Part shown: in pieces, positions 1 to 5,728 of the stretch
Layout of the letters: every line of letters begins with the position of its first letter
Numbering within the stretch: position 1 is the first letter of the stretch
NCBI GenBank assembly: GCA_018061525.1
Contig: JAGOUB010000040.1
Coordinates: 1-7,824, forward strand
Direction of reading: 5' to 3'
DNA: 7,824 nucleotides
Source: Candidatus Peribacteraceae bacterium
GTDB taxonomy: Bacteria; Patescibacteriota; Gracilibacteria; Peribacterales; Peribacteraceae
Notes under the pieces: generated by a model
The model's database searches: none
Seen by the model: the letters and a program-made list of their open reading frames with translations, nothing else
Told to the model about the DNA's origin: nothing
Made by a program: the position numbers and the translations under genes

Positions 1-708
1 GAGCAGGATACCGTCGCCGCGTTCGCCGCGGCCGCGCAGCGCCAGCATGGGCTCGTAGGCATGGACCGAGCGCTGGAAGGCATAGCTGTCGGGCACGTAC
101 GGCGGATTGCTGACGAGCAGGAACGGGACCTTCACATCCAGCACGGGCGAAAGCAGGTCGCCGCGTTTGGTTTCAATGCGGCGCCTCACCTCTAACCGCT
201 CAAAATTTAATTCCGCCAGATCGAGAGCGTCCTGGCTGATGTCGGTGGCAACGAGGTGCAGGTTTTTGAACAGCAAGGCCAAGCTGGCGGCGATGCAGCC
301 GCTGCCGGTGCCCACTTCGATCACAAGCTCAGGCGTGAAGGTGGAAAGGCGCCGGTGCACGCCGGCCACGCCGATATCGATTTCCAGAGTCGCGTCGCCG
401 ATCTCGTCTTTGAGCACGCCTTCGGCCAGCGCCACCAGACGCTCGGTGCAGGCGCGCGGAATGAGCACACGCGGATCCACGAGGAACTCGCGGCCCAGGA
501 AGGTCTCCTTGCCAAGTACGTAGGCGGTGGGCTCGCCGGCGGCCAGGCGGGCGGCGGCATGGGGCCAGAAATCGGCCACCGGCTCCGGCAGCGAGCGGTC
601 AGGGCGGCTGAGCAGCCAGGCGCGGTCTTGGCCCAGCAGGGCGCTGAGCATCGACTCGCCGTCGGCGCGGGCCAGGCCGGGGAAACGGAGTGCCTCGTCG
701 ATCGTCAC
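1..708 (-). CDS. prmC: PrmC/HemK: peptide chain release factor N5-glutamine methyltransferase (3' end cut by window edge)
   Basis: SAM-dependent methyltransferase that methylates the glutamine of the GGQ motif in release factors RF1 and RF2, tuning translation termination in the cytosol. The frame is open for 236 codons from a GTG at 708 to the window edge. Visible motifs are IPRACTE (residues 83-89, the IPRxxTE signature), EVGTGSG (131-137, SAM-binding motif I) and the catalytic NPPYVPDSY starting at Asn201, followed by YEPMLAL, typical of the family just after NPPY. E. coli PrmC has 277 residues with NPPY near 183, so about 60-70 C-terminal residues lie outside the window. The GTG start is chosen because a TATCAT box ends 6 bases upstream and no Shine-Dalgarno is visible. 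The gene is divergent from the glycosyltransferase, with only 18 bases between start codons. The family call is firm; the start is moderately sure. Confidence 0.93.
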   Translation of the reverse strand, partial: MTIDEALRFPGLARADGESMLSALLGQDRAWLLSRPDRSLPEPVADFWPHAAARLAAGEPTAYVLGKETFLGREFLVDPRVLIPRACTERLVALAEGVLKDEIGDATLEIDIGVAGVHRRLSTFTPELVIEVGTGSGCIAASLALLFKNLHLVATDISQDALDLAELNFERLEVRRRIETKRGDLLSPVLDVKVPFLLVSNPPYVPDSYAFQRSVHAYEPMLALRGRGERGDGILL

Positions 709-719
709 GCGCGTATGAT
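690..719 (+). promoter_or_regulatory. Promoter of the glycosyltransferase gene, leaderless geometry
   Basis: A TATGAT -10 box (714-719) lies 7 bases before the ATG at 727, with only a weak -35 candidate (GTGCCT, 690-695, spacer 18). The box sits in the near-palindrome CGTATGATACG (712-722), so it can be read as a -10 on either strand. The ATG at 715 lies inside the box, which argues against its use as a start. Confidence 0.5.
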
Positions 720-743
720 ACGCCCGATGCGACCGATCGTCAT
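715..743 (-). promoter_or_regulatory. Promoter of prmC, leaderless geometry
   Basis: On the minus strand a -35-like ATGACG (743-738) lies 17 bases upstream of a -10 TATCAT (720-715). Six bases later comes the GTG start of prmC at 708, so the predicted transcription start falls on or next to the start codon. The -10 box overlaps that of the opposite-strand promoter. Prediction from sequence only. Confidence 0.55.
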
Positions 744-1782
744 CGACTGCCGTTTCGCTGACCGCCCCGCCGGCCTGGGCCGCTTCACGCGCGAGCTCGT
801 CTCCGCGCTGCTCCAGGTTGCGCCGCCGGAGACCGAGTGGATCTTGCTGGTGAAGCCCGGCGCCGAATGTTGGTGGCCGAACCGCGCCGCCGTGCGCACG
901 ATCGAGACGGACATCCCCCACTACTCGCTCGCCGAGCAGACCGCACTCCCCCGCCTGGTGCCCGCTGACGCCGCCGCTTTCCTGGCGCCGCACTTCAATG
1001 CACCGCTCGTCCTGGGCGTCCCGACTGTCGTCACGGTTCACGACTTTATCCTCCACCGCTACCCCAACGACGCCTCGCCGCTCAAACAGCTGGCCTACCG
1101 CGCCCTCATGCGCGCCGTCGTCGCCAAGGCCGGAGCCGTCCTGGCCGTGAGTCCGTTCGTGGCCAGCGAGATCCGCGCGCTCTACGGCGAGTGCATTGCC
1201 CGTAAGACCGTCACCACCGGCGAGGGCGTGAGCGATCTGTACTCTCTCCGCCCCCAATCCGAACAAGACGCCGTCCGTGCCCGCTACGGACTCAAGCGTT
1301 CGTTCCTCCTCTACGTCGGCAACACCAAAGAGCACAAGAACGTCCGGGGGCTGCTCGATGCTTTCGCGCGCGCTGCCCTGCCCGAGACCGACCTGGTGCT
1401 CGTCGCCTCCGGCAAGGAAGCCGACGCCTTCGCCTGGCCGACGTCCGTCATCCGCCTGCATGACGTACCCGAGGCCGATCTGCCCGCGCTCTACTCGGCC
1501 GCCGCGGCCTGCGTGACCATGACGCGCTACGAGGGCTTCGGCCTGCCGCTGGTCGAGGCACTGGCCTGCGGCTGCCCGGTCGTGGCCCCGGCCCTCACCG
1601 CCATCCCCGATGCCGTCGGCGGCGCGGAAGGTGCGCTCCTCTTGCCCGACTTGGAACCCGAGACGTTCGCCGCCGCCTTCCGCTCGCTACCGAAACGGCC
1701 CGCCCCCCGAGCATTGCACTCGTGGGACGGGCCGGCGGAGATCGTCTGGTCGGCGCTGGAGCGCGTCAGCCGGAGATCGTGA
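727..1782 (+). CDS. GT4-type (GT-B fold) glycosyltransferase, group 1
   Basis: Retaining glycosyltransferase of the large group 1/GT4 family, which moves a sugar from a nucleotide-sugar donor onto a growing glycan or lipid carrier at the cytosolic face. Acceptor and donor cannot be read from sequence. From ATG 727 it has 351 residues. The N-terminal acceptor half opens with VIDCRFADRPAGLGRFTREL, the usual 'D.R....GIGR(Y/F)TREL' start, and has VHD at 104-106. The donor-binding half has YVGN (196-199) followed by HKN (203-205), and the EX7E motif EGFGLPLVE (269-277) followed by ACGCPVVA. The start at 727 is preferred over ATG 715 because 715 lies inside a likely -10 box and 727 fits the family N-terminus. 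The reading frame stays open back to 256, but that part is antisense to prmC. Its 3' end overlaps the convergent surface-protein gene by 17 bp. Surface glycan synthesis is plausible. Confidence 0.9.
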   Translation: MRPIVIDCRFADRPAGLGRFTRELVSALLQVAPPETEWILLVKPGAECWWPNRAAVRTIETDIPHYSLAEQTALPRLVPADAAAFLAPHFNAPLVLGVPTVVTVHDFILHRYPNDASPLKQLAYRALMRAVVAKAGAVLAVSPFVASEIRALYGECIARKTVTTGEGVSDLYSLRPQSEQDAVRARYGLKRSFLLYVGNTKEHKNVRGLLDAFARAALPETDLVLVASGKEADAFAWPTSVIRLHDVPEADLPALYSAAAACVTMTRYEGFGLPLVEALACGCPVVAPALTAIPDAVGGAEGALLLPDLEPETFAAAFRSLPKRPAPRALHSWDGPAEIVWSALERVSRRS

Positions 1783-3229
1783 CGGTCGAGGCCGTCAGGT
1801 CACCGAGGACGCCGCCAGTCGGCGTATTGATGAAGACGCGGAAGGTCTCCTCGCCCTCGTTCATCTGAGTGTCCTTGGTGATCGGGATCTCAATCACCTT
1901 GGCGGCTTCGCCAGGGGCGAAGGTCAGCGTGCCCGAGACGGAGGTGTAGTCCGTGCCCGAGAGGGCCGACTCATTGGCCGTGGAGTACTGGATGGTGGCC
2001 GTGCCCTTACTGCCGCCCACGCGGTTGACCGTGACGGTGGCCTTGCCGGTGGTCTCGCTGGCAACGTACGACGACTGGGCGAAGCGGAACGTGCCCGAGC
2101 CGAAGGCGGCCGTCTCCTCGTCGTAGATCGTCACGCCGGCGGTGGCGGTGTCGATCGTGGCGCCGCCGGTGGCGTTGCTGAGGAGGATGCCGAAGGTCTT
2201 GTTACCGTCGATGGAACCGTCGTCGACGATCGGAATCGTAAAGCTCTTGGATGTCTCGCCAGCGCCGAAGCTGAGCGTGCCGGACGTGGCCGCAAAGTCG
2301 GACGACGTGCCCGTATAGTTCGGCGAGGTGGTCGTGGTGTAGCTCACGCCGACGGTGCCGATGCTGCCGTTGATGCGTGTGACGGTGATGGTGACGGGCG
2401 AGACGTTCTCGGCCGTGCTGTAGGCACCGGCCTGGAAGCGGAAAGCGCCGGGGCCAGTGGAGCTGCTGGAGCTCGAGCTGCTCGACGAGGAGCTGGAGGA
2501 GCCGCCATCATCGTCGGTGATATTGATGGTGGTGCGGTCGTTGAGGATCACCGCGCCGCCCGTGGGGTTGCTAAGGACAATCTCGAAGGTCTCGTTGCCT
2601 TCGGCCGTGCTGTCGTTGATGGCCGTAATCTGGAAGACCTTGCTCGACTCGCCGGAGCCGATGGAAAGCGTGCCCGTCGTGGCCTGGAAGTCCTGCCCCT
2701 CGGTGGCGCTTCCGGCGACAAAGCGGTAGTCGACGGTGATGAGGCCGGCCTTGCCCGCCGTGCGGACAACCGTGATGGGGAACGACGCCGCACCTTCGCC
2801 CAGCGTGTAGGCGCCGGCCGTAAAGCGGAGTCCGCCCTGCGCCGGGATAGAGCTGATGGAGCTGGAGGACGAGCTGCTGCTGGAGCTCGAGCTGCTCGAC
2901 GAGGAGCTGGAGGACGAGCTGCTGGAACGCGAGGAAGAGGAAGACGAGACAAAGCCGCCGTGCTTGAAGCGCTGCAGCATCACGGCGATCTGGCCGCGGG
3001 TAACGGGCTCATCCGGGTGGAAGTCGCCGTCCTCGAAGCCCTTGATCACGCCGTCGGCGTAGAGCTCGCCGACCGCGGAGTCGTAGTAGGAGTCGCGAGG
3101 CACGTCATCAAAGACGCTCGAGCCGAGCAGGGCGGCGGCCGTGGTGGAGACGCCGAGGCCGATGCCCAGGCCGAATAGGAGCGGAAGCGGCACGAGCAGC
3201 TTCCGGAAGAAGGAGAGGCGGGATGACAT
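1766..3229 (-). CDS. Secreted surface protein: SLH domain, poly-Ser linkers, three Calx-beta domains
   Basis: Probable exported cell-surface protein of 487 residues; its partner is unknown. An N-terminal basic and hydrophobic segment (residues 4-36, FFRKLLVPLPLLFGLGIG core) is a signal peptide or anchor. One SLH-type domain follows (about 39-88: FDDVP, GVIKGFEDGDFHPDEPVTRGQ), a fold that binds cell-wall polymers; three copies are more usual. Next is a run of 29 Ser with one Arg inside, then Calx-beta 1, a 14-Ser linker, Calx-beta 2 and Calx-beta 3. Each Calx-beta unit repeats the pattern 'DF.a.sGTLsf..Ge..k.f.i.i..D...E..E.F.i.LsnptGGa'; these beta-sandwiches often bind calcium. The protein stops where the usual acidic DDD of unit 3 would come. 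ATG 3229 is preferred over the in-frame ATG 3301, which lies upstream of the likely promoter and adds residues before the signal peptide. A pyrimidine tract, not a Shine-Dalgarno, precedes the start. Confidence 0.85.
   Translation of the reverse strand: MSSRLSFFRKLLVPLPLLFGLGIGLGVSTTAAALLGSSVFDDVPRDSYYDSAVGELYADGVIKGFEDGDFHPDEPVTRGQIAVMLQRFKHGGFVSSSSSSRSSSSSSSSSSSSSSSSSSSSSSSISSIPAQGGLRFTAGAYTLGEGAASFPITVVRTAGKAGLITVDYRFVAGSATEGQDFQATTGTLSIGSGESSKVFQITAINDSTAEGNETFEIVLSNPTGGAVILNDRTTINITDDDGGSSSSSSSSSSSSSSTGPGAFRFQAGAYSTAENVSPVTITVTRINGSIGTVGVSYTTTTSPNYTGTSSDFAATSGTLSFGAGETSKSFTIPIVDDGSIDGNKTFGILLSNATGGATIDTATAGVTIYDEETAAFGSGTFRFAQSSYVASETTGKATVTVNRVGGSKGTATIQYSTANESALSGTDYTSVSGTLTFAPGEAAKVIEIPITKDTQMNEGEETFRVFINTPTGGVLGDLTASTVTISG
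2462..2500. repeat. 39-bp direct repeat, copy 1, in the 14-Ser linker
   Basis: This stretch is identical over 39 bases to 2876-2914. Both lie in the same reading frame and encode serine on the minus strand through a mix of AGC, TCG and TCC codons. Since those codons could vary freely, identity points to recent duplication or gene conversion rather than selection for serine alone. Confidence 0.8.
2876..2914. repeat. 39-bp direct repeat, copy 2, in the 29-Ser linker
   Basis: Second copy of the repeat at 2462-2500, within a longer Ser-coding tract (about 2858-2947) that is interrupted by one Arg codon at 2927-2929. The tract is built from short GCT/GGA/CGA triplet words on the plus strand and is a likely site of slippage. 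Confidence 0.8.
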
Positions 3230-3258
3230 AAGGAAGAAAGGGGTAGGCGGACCAATCA

Positions 3259-3288
3259 GTAGTAGCGGCGCGGACGCGGCCAATGCAA
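3259..3288 (-). promoter_or_regulatory. Possible promoter of the surface-protein gene
   Basis: On the minus strand TTGCAT (3288-3283) and TACTAC (3264-3259) are separated by 18 bases. A transcript would start near 3252 and carry a leader of about 22 bases, mostly pyrimidines, before ATG 3229. The -10 match is moderate only. Confidence 0.4.
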
Positions 3289-3311
3289 GTGACGAAGCCA
3301 CGAAACTGGCG

Positions 3312-3340
3312 CTGCGATCATCCTGCGTCGGGAGTAGGAT
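3312..3340 (+). promoter_or_regulatory. Promoter of the DUF721-like gene
   Basis: A TAGGAT -10 box (3335-3340) has a weak -35 candidate, CTGCGA (3312-3317), 17 bases upstream. Six bases after the box the DUF721-like frame begins. The 12-mer TAGGATGGAGAC recurs with one change at 7060-7071 upstream of secE, which supports a promoter role. Confidence 0.45.
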
Positions 3341-3346
3341 GGAGAC

Positions 3347-3637
3347 ATCGATCGCTTAGGCTCCCTGATCGGCTCCGTCCTACAGCGTCGCGGCCTACTC
3401 GAAGCCGCATCGGCGGCGCTGGCAGTGGAGCGCGCGAAGCAATGGTTGGCGCAGCGCGACCCCGGCCTGGCCTCCTTCCTCTCTCCTGTACGCCTAGAAG
3501 ACGGAGTGATGGTATTGGCCGCGCGCCATGCCGTGGGATTGCAGGAAGGACAGGCCCTCATTCCCGATCTGTTGGACCATCTGAAACGCGACTTGGGAAG
3601 CCGGGCGCCGGTCTCCATCCGGCTGATCCGTCAATAA
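3347..3637 (+). CDS. DUF721 / DciA-like small protein (start codon uncertain)
   Basis: About 96 residues resembling the DUF721 (DciA) family, whose characterised members load the replicative helicase DnaB; no function is shown for short forms like this. The frame reads DRLGSLIGSVLQRRGLL, then a helix with VERAKQWLAQRDP, then LEDGVMVLAARHAVGLQE and a C-terminal LGSRAPVSIRLIR. This matches the family order of N-terminal helix, 'W..v' segment, 'l.dG.l.v.a.s..w...L' strand and a final basic strand. The only standard start in frame is GTG 3425, which would remove the first helix. An in-frame TAG at 3335 leaves ATC 3347, six bases after a -10 box, as a possible rare start. An indel joining the out-of-frame ATG 3339 is the other option. 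No gene directly downstream shares its transcript clearly. Confidence 0.65.
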   Translation: MDRLGSLIGSVLQRRGLLEAASAALAVERAKQWLAQRDPGLASFLSPVRLEDGVMVLAARHAVGLQEGQALIPDLLDHLKRDLGSRAPVSIRLIRQ

Positions 3638-3673
3638 CCCCTACGGAAGCCCGTGAAGGGCCCTAAGAAGAGC

Positions 3674-3702
3674 TTGCGCTTTATCCGGTCGTTGCCTACA
3701 CT
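3674..3702 (+). promoter_or_regulatory. Promoter of rpsP-khpA-pilin operon, leaderless geometry
   Basis: TTGCGC (3674-3679) and TACACT (3697-3702) are 17 bases apart, the best sigma-70-type match in the window. The -10 box ends 8 bases before the rpsP ATG at 3711, so the mRNA would have a leader of about 0-2 bases. Confidence 0.65.
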
Positions 3703-3710
3703 CCGCGGGC

Positions 3711-4121
3711 ATGCTTGTCATTCGCCTCCAGCGCACCGGCCGCAAGAATCTCCCCAGCTTCCGTCTGGTGGTGGCCGAAAAAGCGCGTTCCGCTAAGGGA
3801 AAGTTCCAGGAGATCGTCGGCCATTACCTGCCCGCGCAGGAGCCGCCCGTGATCGAAGTCGTCAAGGAGCGCATCACCCACTGGGTGGCGCATGGCGCCC
3901 AGCCGAGCGACACCGTCGCCCGCCTGCTCAAGCGTCAGGGTATGGAGAATATGGACCGCTTCATCCAGCGGTACGCCAAGCGCAAGTCGAAGAATCCCGA
4001 AGCTGAGGCTGCTGCCCCGGCTCCGGCTCCCGCCGCCAAGGCCCCTGAGGCCGAGGCTGCCCCCGCTGCAGAAGCTCCGGCTCCGGCCGCTGACGCTCCT
4101 GCCGAGGCTCCGGCCGCCTGA
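3711..4121 (+). CDS. rpsP: Small ribosomal subunit protein S16 with Ala/Pro/Glu-rich tail
   Basis: Ribosomal protein bS16, which helps fold the 5' domain of 16S rRNA. The core (residues 1 to about 90) shows MLVIRLQRTGRKNLPSFRLV, VVAEKARSAKGKFQEIVGHY, and ERITHWVAHGAQPSDTVARL, all standard S16 signatures. The protein has 136 residues, against 82 in E. coli. The extra part is a basic KRKSKN hinge and then about 40 residues almost wholly Ala, Pro and Glu from residue 97, likely disordered and exposed. It heads an operon with khpA 35 bp downstream, an order also seen in Firmicutes (rpsP-ylqC). The ATG is certain from homology and sits 8 bases after a -10 box with no Shine-Dalgarno. Confidence 0.97.
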   Translation: MLVIRLQRTGRKNLPSFRLVVAEKARSAKGKFQEIVGHYLPAQEPPVIEVVKERITHWVAHGAQPSDTVARLLKRQGMENMDRFIQRYAKRKSKNPEAEAAAPAPAPAAKAPEAEAAPAAEAPAPAADAPAEAPAA

Positions 4122-4156
4122 GTGCCGAAGGGTTCCCTCCCCTTTCCCGTTTCCAC

Positions 4157-4432
4157 ATGACCGTCACGCCCCTCACCGACGCGCCCGGACTCTCGTTCCT
4201 CCGCTACGTCCTGGAGTCGATCGTCGATGATAAAGATCAACTCAATATTTCAGCGCGTTCCGACGATTTAGGTATCCTGTTGACGGTTTCCGTGAGTGAG
4301 CGCGACATGGGCAAGCTCATCGGCAAGGGCGGCCAGACCGTGAAGGCACTCCGCACTCTGCTGCGCATCATCGGCGGCTCCGACCAGCAGCGCGTGAACT
4401 TGAAGATCCTCGAGCCCGGCCAAAACGACTAA
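4157..4432 (+). CDS. khpA: KhpA (YlqC)-type KH-domain RNA-binding protein
   Basis: Single KH-domain protein of 91 residues. In Gram-positive bacteria KhpA pairs with KhpB and binds many RNAs, affecting cell division and sRNA function. The RNA-binding GxxG loop is in MGKLIGKGGQT (Gly56-Gly59), followed by the helix VKALRTLLRIIGG and the closing strand RVNLKILEP. The N-terminal FLRYVLESIVDDKD helix is typical of the family. It follows rpsP as in many genomes, so it is probably co-transcribed and tied to ribosome or RNA metabolism. The 24 bases before the ATG (4133-4156) are 22 pyrimidines, with no purine-rich ribosome binding site. Family call firm. Confidence 0.93.
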   Translation: MTVTPLTDAPGLSFLRYVLESIVDDKDQLNISARSDDLGILLTVSVSERDMGKLIGKGGQTVKALRTLLRIIGGSDQQRVNLKILEPGQND

Positions 4433-4456
4433 CTTCCACCCTCCTCCCTCCCCTTT

Positions 4457-4777
4457 ATGCTTCGCGACCTCCTCGAAACCGGCAGCCCGCTCGACATCGT
4501 CGCCACGTTCATCGCCTTGGCGCTGATCGCGGCCATGCTGCTCTGCCTCATCTTCATGATCATCGGCGGCATCACCTTCATCCTTTCGGCCGGCAACGAG
4601 GAGAAGATCAAGAAAGCCATGGAGACCATCCGCTACTCCATCATCGGTTTGGCTGTCGTCTTCCTGTCGTTCTTCGCCGTCGCCTGGATCAGCCGCCTGC
4701 TCGATATCCCCTTCAACCTGAACTTCGGCACGATCGTCGACCTGATGCAGCAGCTCTTCACGATGCTCCAGGGCTGA
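4457..4777 (+). CDS. VirB2/TrbC-like T4SS-pilin-type membrane protein
   Basis: Small hydrophobic protein of 106 residues with two predicted membrane helices, about 14-41 (IVATFIALALIAAMLL region) and 61-82 (YSIIGLAVVFLSFFAVAWIS), joined by a short charged loop, SAGNEEKIKKAMETIR. The pattern 'GGI.FI.SaG.eEK..KA...I.ysIIGL.vv' is common in small proteins of Patescibacteria grouped with T4SS pilins (VirB2/TrbC-like). Function in those cells is not established; a pilin subunit or membrane pore component is possible. It lies 24 bp after khpA, and that gap holds 23 pyrimidines in 24 bases. It converges on pth with 10 bp between stop codons and no clear terminator. The family call rests on topology and the loop motif. 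Confidence 0.75.
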   Translation: MLRDLLETGSPLDIVATFIALALIAAMLLCLIFMIIGGITFILSAGNEEKIKKAMETIRYSIIGLAVVFLSFFAVAWISRLLDIPFNLNFGTIVDLMQQLFTMLQG

Positions 4778-4787
4778 GCCGATCCGC

Positions 4788-5327
4788 TCACTTCGTCTCC
4801 AAGGCCGCGAGCCACTCCTGCGTGAGGGCCGCGGCTTTTTTGCAGGATTCATCCAGGACGGCGCGTTCAGCGGCCGGCGGCACGCTCAGCACCCAGGCGG
4901 CCAGGTCCATCGGGCCGTTGTCTTTGCCGAGGCCCAGGCGCACGCGCGCGAAGCCCTCGCCGAGCTGCTCCACCATCGAGCGCATGCCGTTGTGCGTGCC
5001 CGGGCCGCCCGCCTGGCGGAAGCGCACGTCGCCGAGCGCCAGATCGATGTCGTCGCAGAGCGCGAGAATGTGATCGGGCTGGAGCTTGTAGAAATCGAGC
5101 GCCTTGCGGGCCGATTGGCCGCTCAGGTTCATGTAGGTGTGCGGCTTCATGAGCAGGACGCCGTCAGCCTGCGCGCACTCGGCCTCAAACTTATCGGAAA
5201 GCTTCCAAGCGCCGGCGCCGAGCGCGGACGCGATCGCATCGAGCGCCTGCCAACCGAGATTATGGCGTGTGCCGGCGTACGACTTGCCGGGGTTGCCGAG
5301 GCCGACGATGAGGACGGTGGGCTTCAT
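4788..5327 (-). CDS. pth: Peptidyl-tRNA hydrolase
   Basis: Cytosolic esterase that releases peptides from peptidyl-tRNA dropped by stalled ribosomes, recycling the tRNA. The 179 residues (E. coli 194) carry the full active site: GLGNPG with Asn12, GTRHN with catalytic His22, KPHTYMNLSG with Asn67, CDDIDL with Asp92/Asp93, and GGPGTHNGMRS with Asn113. It is the last gene of a three-gene leftward operon. Its ATG at 5327 overlaps the stop of the gene before it in an ATGA, so translation is probably coupled. No Shine-Dalgarno of its own is clear. A firm call. Confidence 0.97.
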   Translation of the reverse strand: MKPTVLIVGLGNPGKSYAGTRHNLGWQALDAIASALGAGAWKLSDKFEAECAQADGVLLMKPHTYMNLSGQSARKALDFYKLQPDHILALCDDIDLALGDVRFRQAGGPGTHNGMRSMVEQLGEGFARVRLGLGKDNGPMDLAAWVLSVPPAAERAVLDESCKKAAALTQEWLAALETK

Positions 5328-5728
5328 GGGCGGGGTCCGAGGAAGACGGTGAGCGCACGCCCAAAGGCGGCAGCGGCGCGGTCGGCGCTCTTGGCGTCGG
5401 CCTGGGCGCCGGGCTCGTGGGCGAGGCGGTTACGCAGCTTCAAGGCGTCCCACACCGGCTGCACGGCCGGGATGGCAGGGCCGGCTTTGCGGAGCATATC
5501 GCTGAGCGATCCCTTGTACCCCTTGGCCTTGAGCGCCGATTCGAAGGTCTTGGCGGCGTCGAGCACCCGGCGGTGCGGATCGGGCTGCGCCTCCGCCGCG
5601 GCGAAGTGCTTCCAAAGCGCCTTGGCCTGCGCAGGCGGCAGGTAGCGGCTGCGCGCCGCCCACCAACGGAACGCGACGAACAGCGCGAGTACCGCCACAA
5701 GCGCGATGACGGAGAGGAGTGTCGTCAT
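5324..5728 (-). CDS. Membrane-anchored helical protein with HEPN-like R-x4-H motif
   Basis: Protein of 134 residues with no family I can name surely. Residues 3-20 (LLSVIALVAVLALFVAF) form a membrane helix followed by RWWAARSR, which puts the rest in the cytosol by the positive-inside rule. The soluble part is helical and holds LKLRNRLAHEPG, where Arg99 and His104 form the R-x4-H pattern of HEPN domains, some of which are RNases. Similar 'RN.(L/I)AHE' motifs occur in Patescibacterial hypothetical proteins. Catalytic activity is not shown; many HEPN-like domains only bind. Overlaps of 4 bp (ATGA) on both sides place it in one unit with the PH-domain gene and pth, which links it by context to the membrane and perhaps to RNA or translation. 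Confidence 0.7.
   Translation of the reverse strand: MTTLLSVIALVAVLALFVAFRWWAARSRYLPPAQAKALWKHFAAAEAQPDPHRRVLDAAKTFESALKAKGYKGSLSDMLRKAGPAIPAVQPVWDALKLRNRLAHEPGAQADAKSADRAAAAFGRALTVFLGPRP

Noticed and set aside
256..714. Long in-frame extension of the glycosyltransferase upstream to 256
   Set aside because: It is antisense to prmC, which shows IPRxxTE, EVGTGSG and NPPY motifs. The extension has no family-like sequence, and the glycosyltransferase N-terminus begins at 727.
2850..2950. Poly-Ser DNA as a CRISPR or satellite array
   Set aside because: There are no regular unit and spacer lengths; the triplet words keep the reading frame and encode serine throughout.
2457..3062. Glu/Leu-rich plus-strand frames over the poly-Ser tracts
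   Set aside because: They are the complement of serine codons (GAG, CTG, CTC words) and end without any domain; the serine linkers explain them.
1610..3178. 522-codon open frame on the plus strand opposite the surface-protein gene
   Set aside because: Its translation is Arg/Ala/Gly-rich with no recognisable motif, and it is kept open by GC bias. The minus-strand frame has clear SLH and Calx-beta domains.
3230..3301. In-frame ATG 3301 as start of the surface protein
   Set aside because: The likely promoter (3259-3288) lies downstream of it, and it would put a second hydrophobic stretch before the normal basic signal-peptide start at 3229.
3638..3673. GGGCCC palindrome after the DUF721-like gene as a terminator
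   Set aside because: The stem is too short, no T run follows, and it lies just upstream of the rpsP promoter.
4268..4852. 194-codon minus-strand frame opposite khpA and the pilin-like gene
   Set aside because: It has an Asp/Glu/His/Gln-rich composition typical of antisense of hydrophobic or GC-rich genes, with no motif. The plus-strand genes are well supported.
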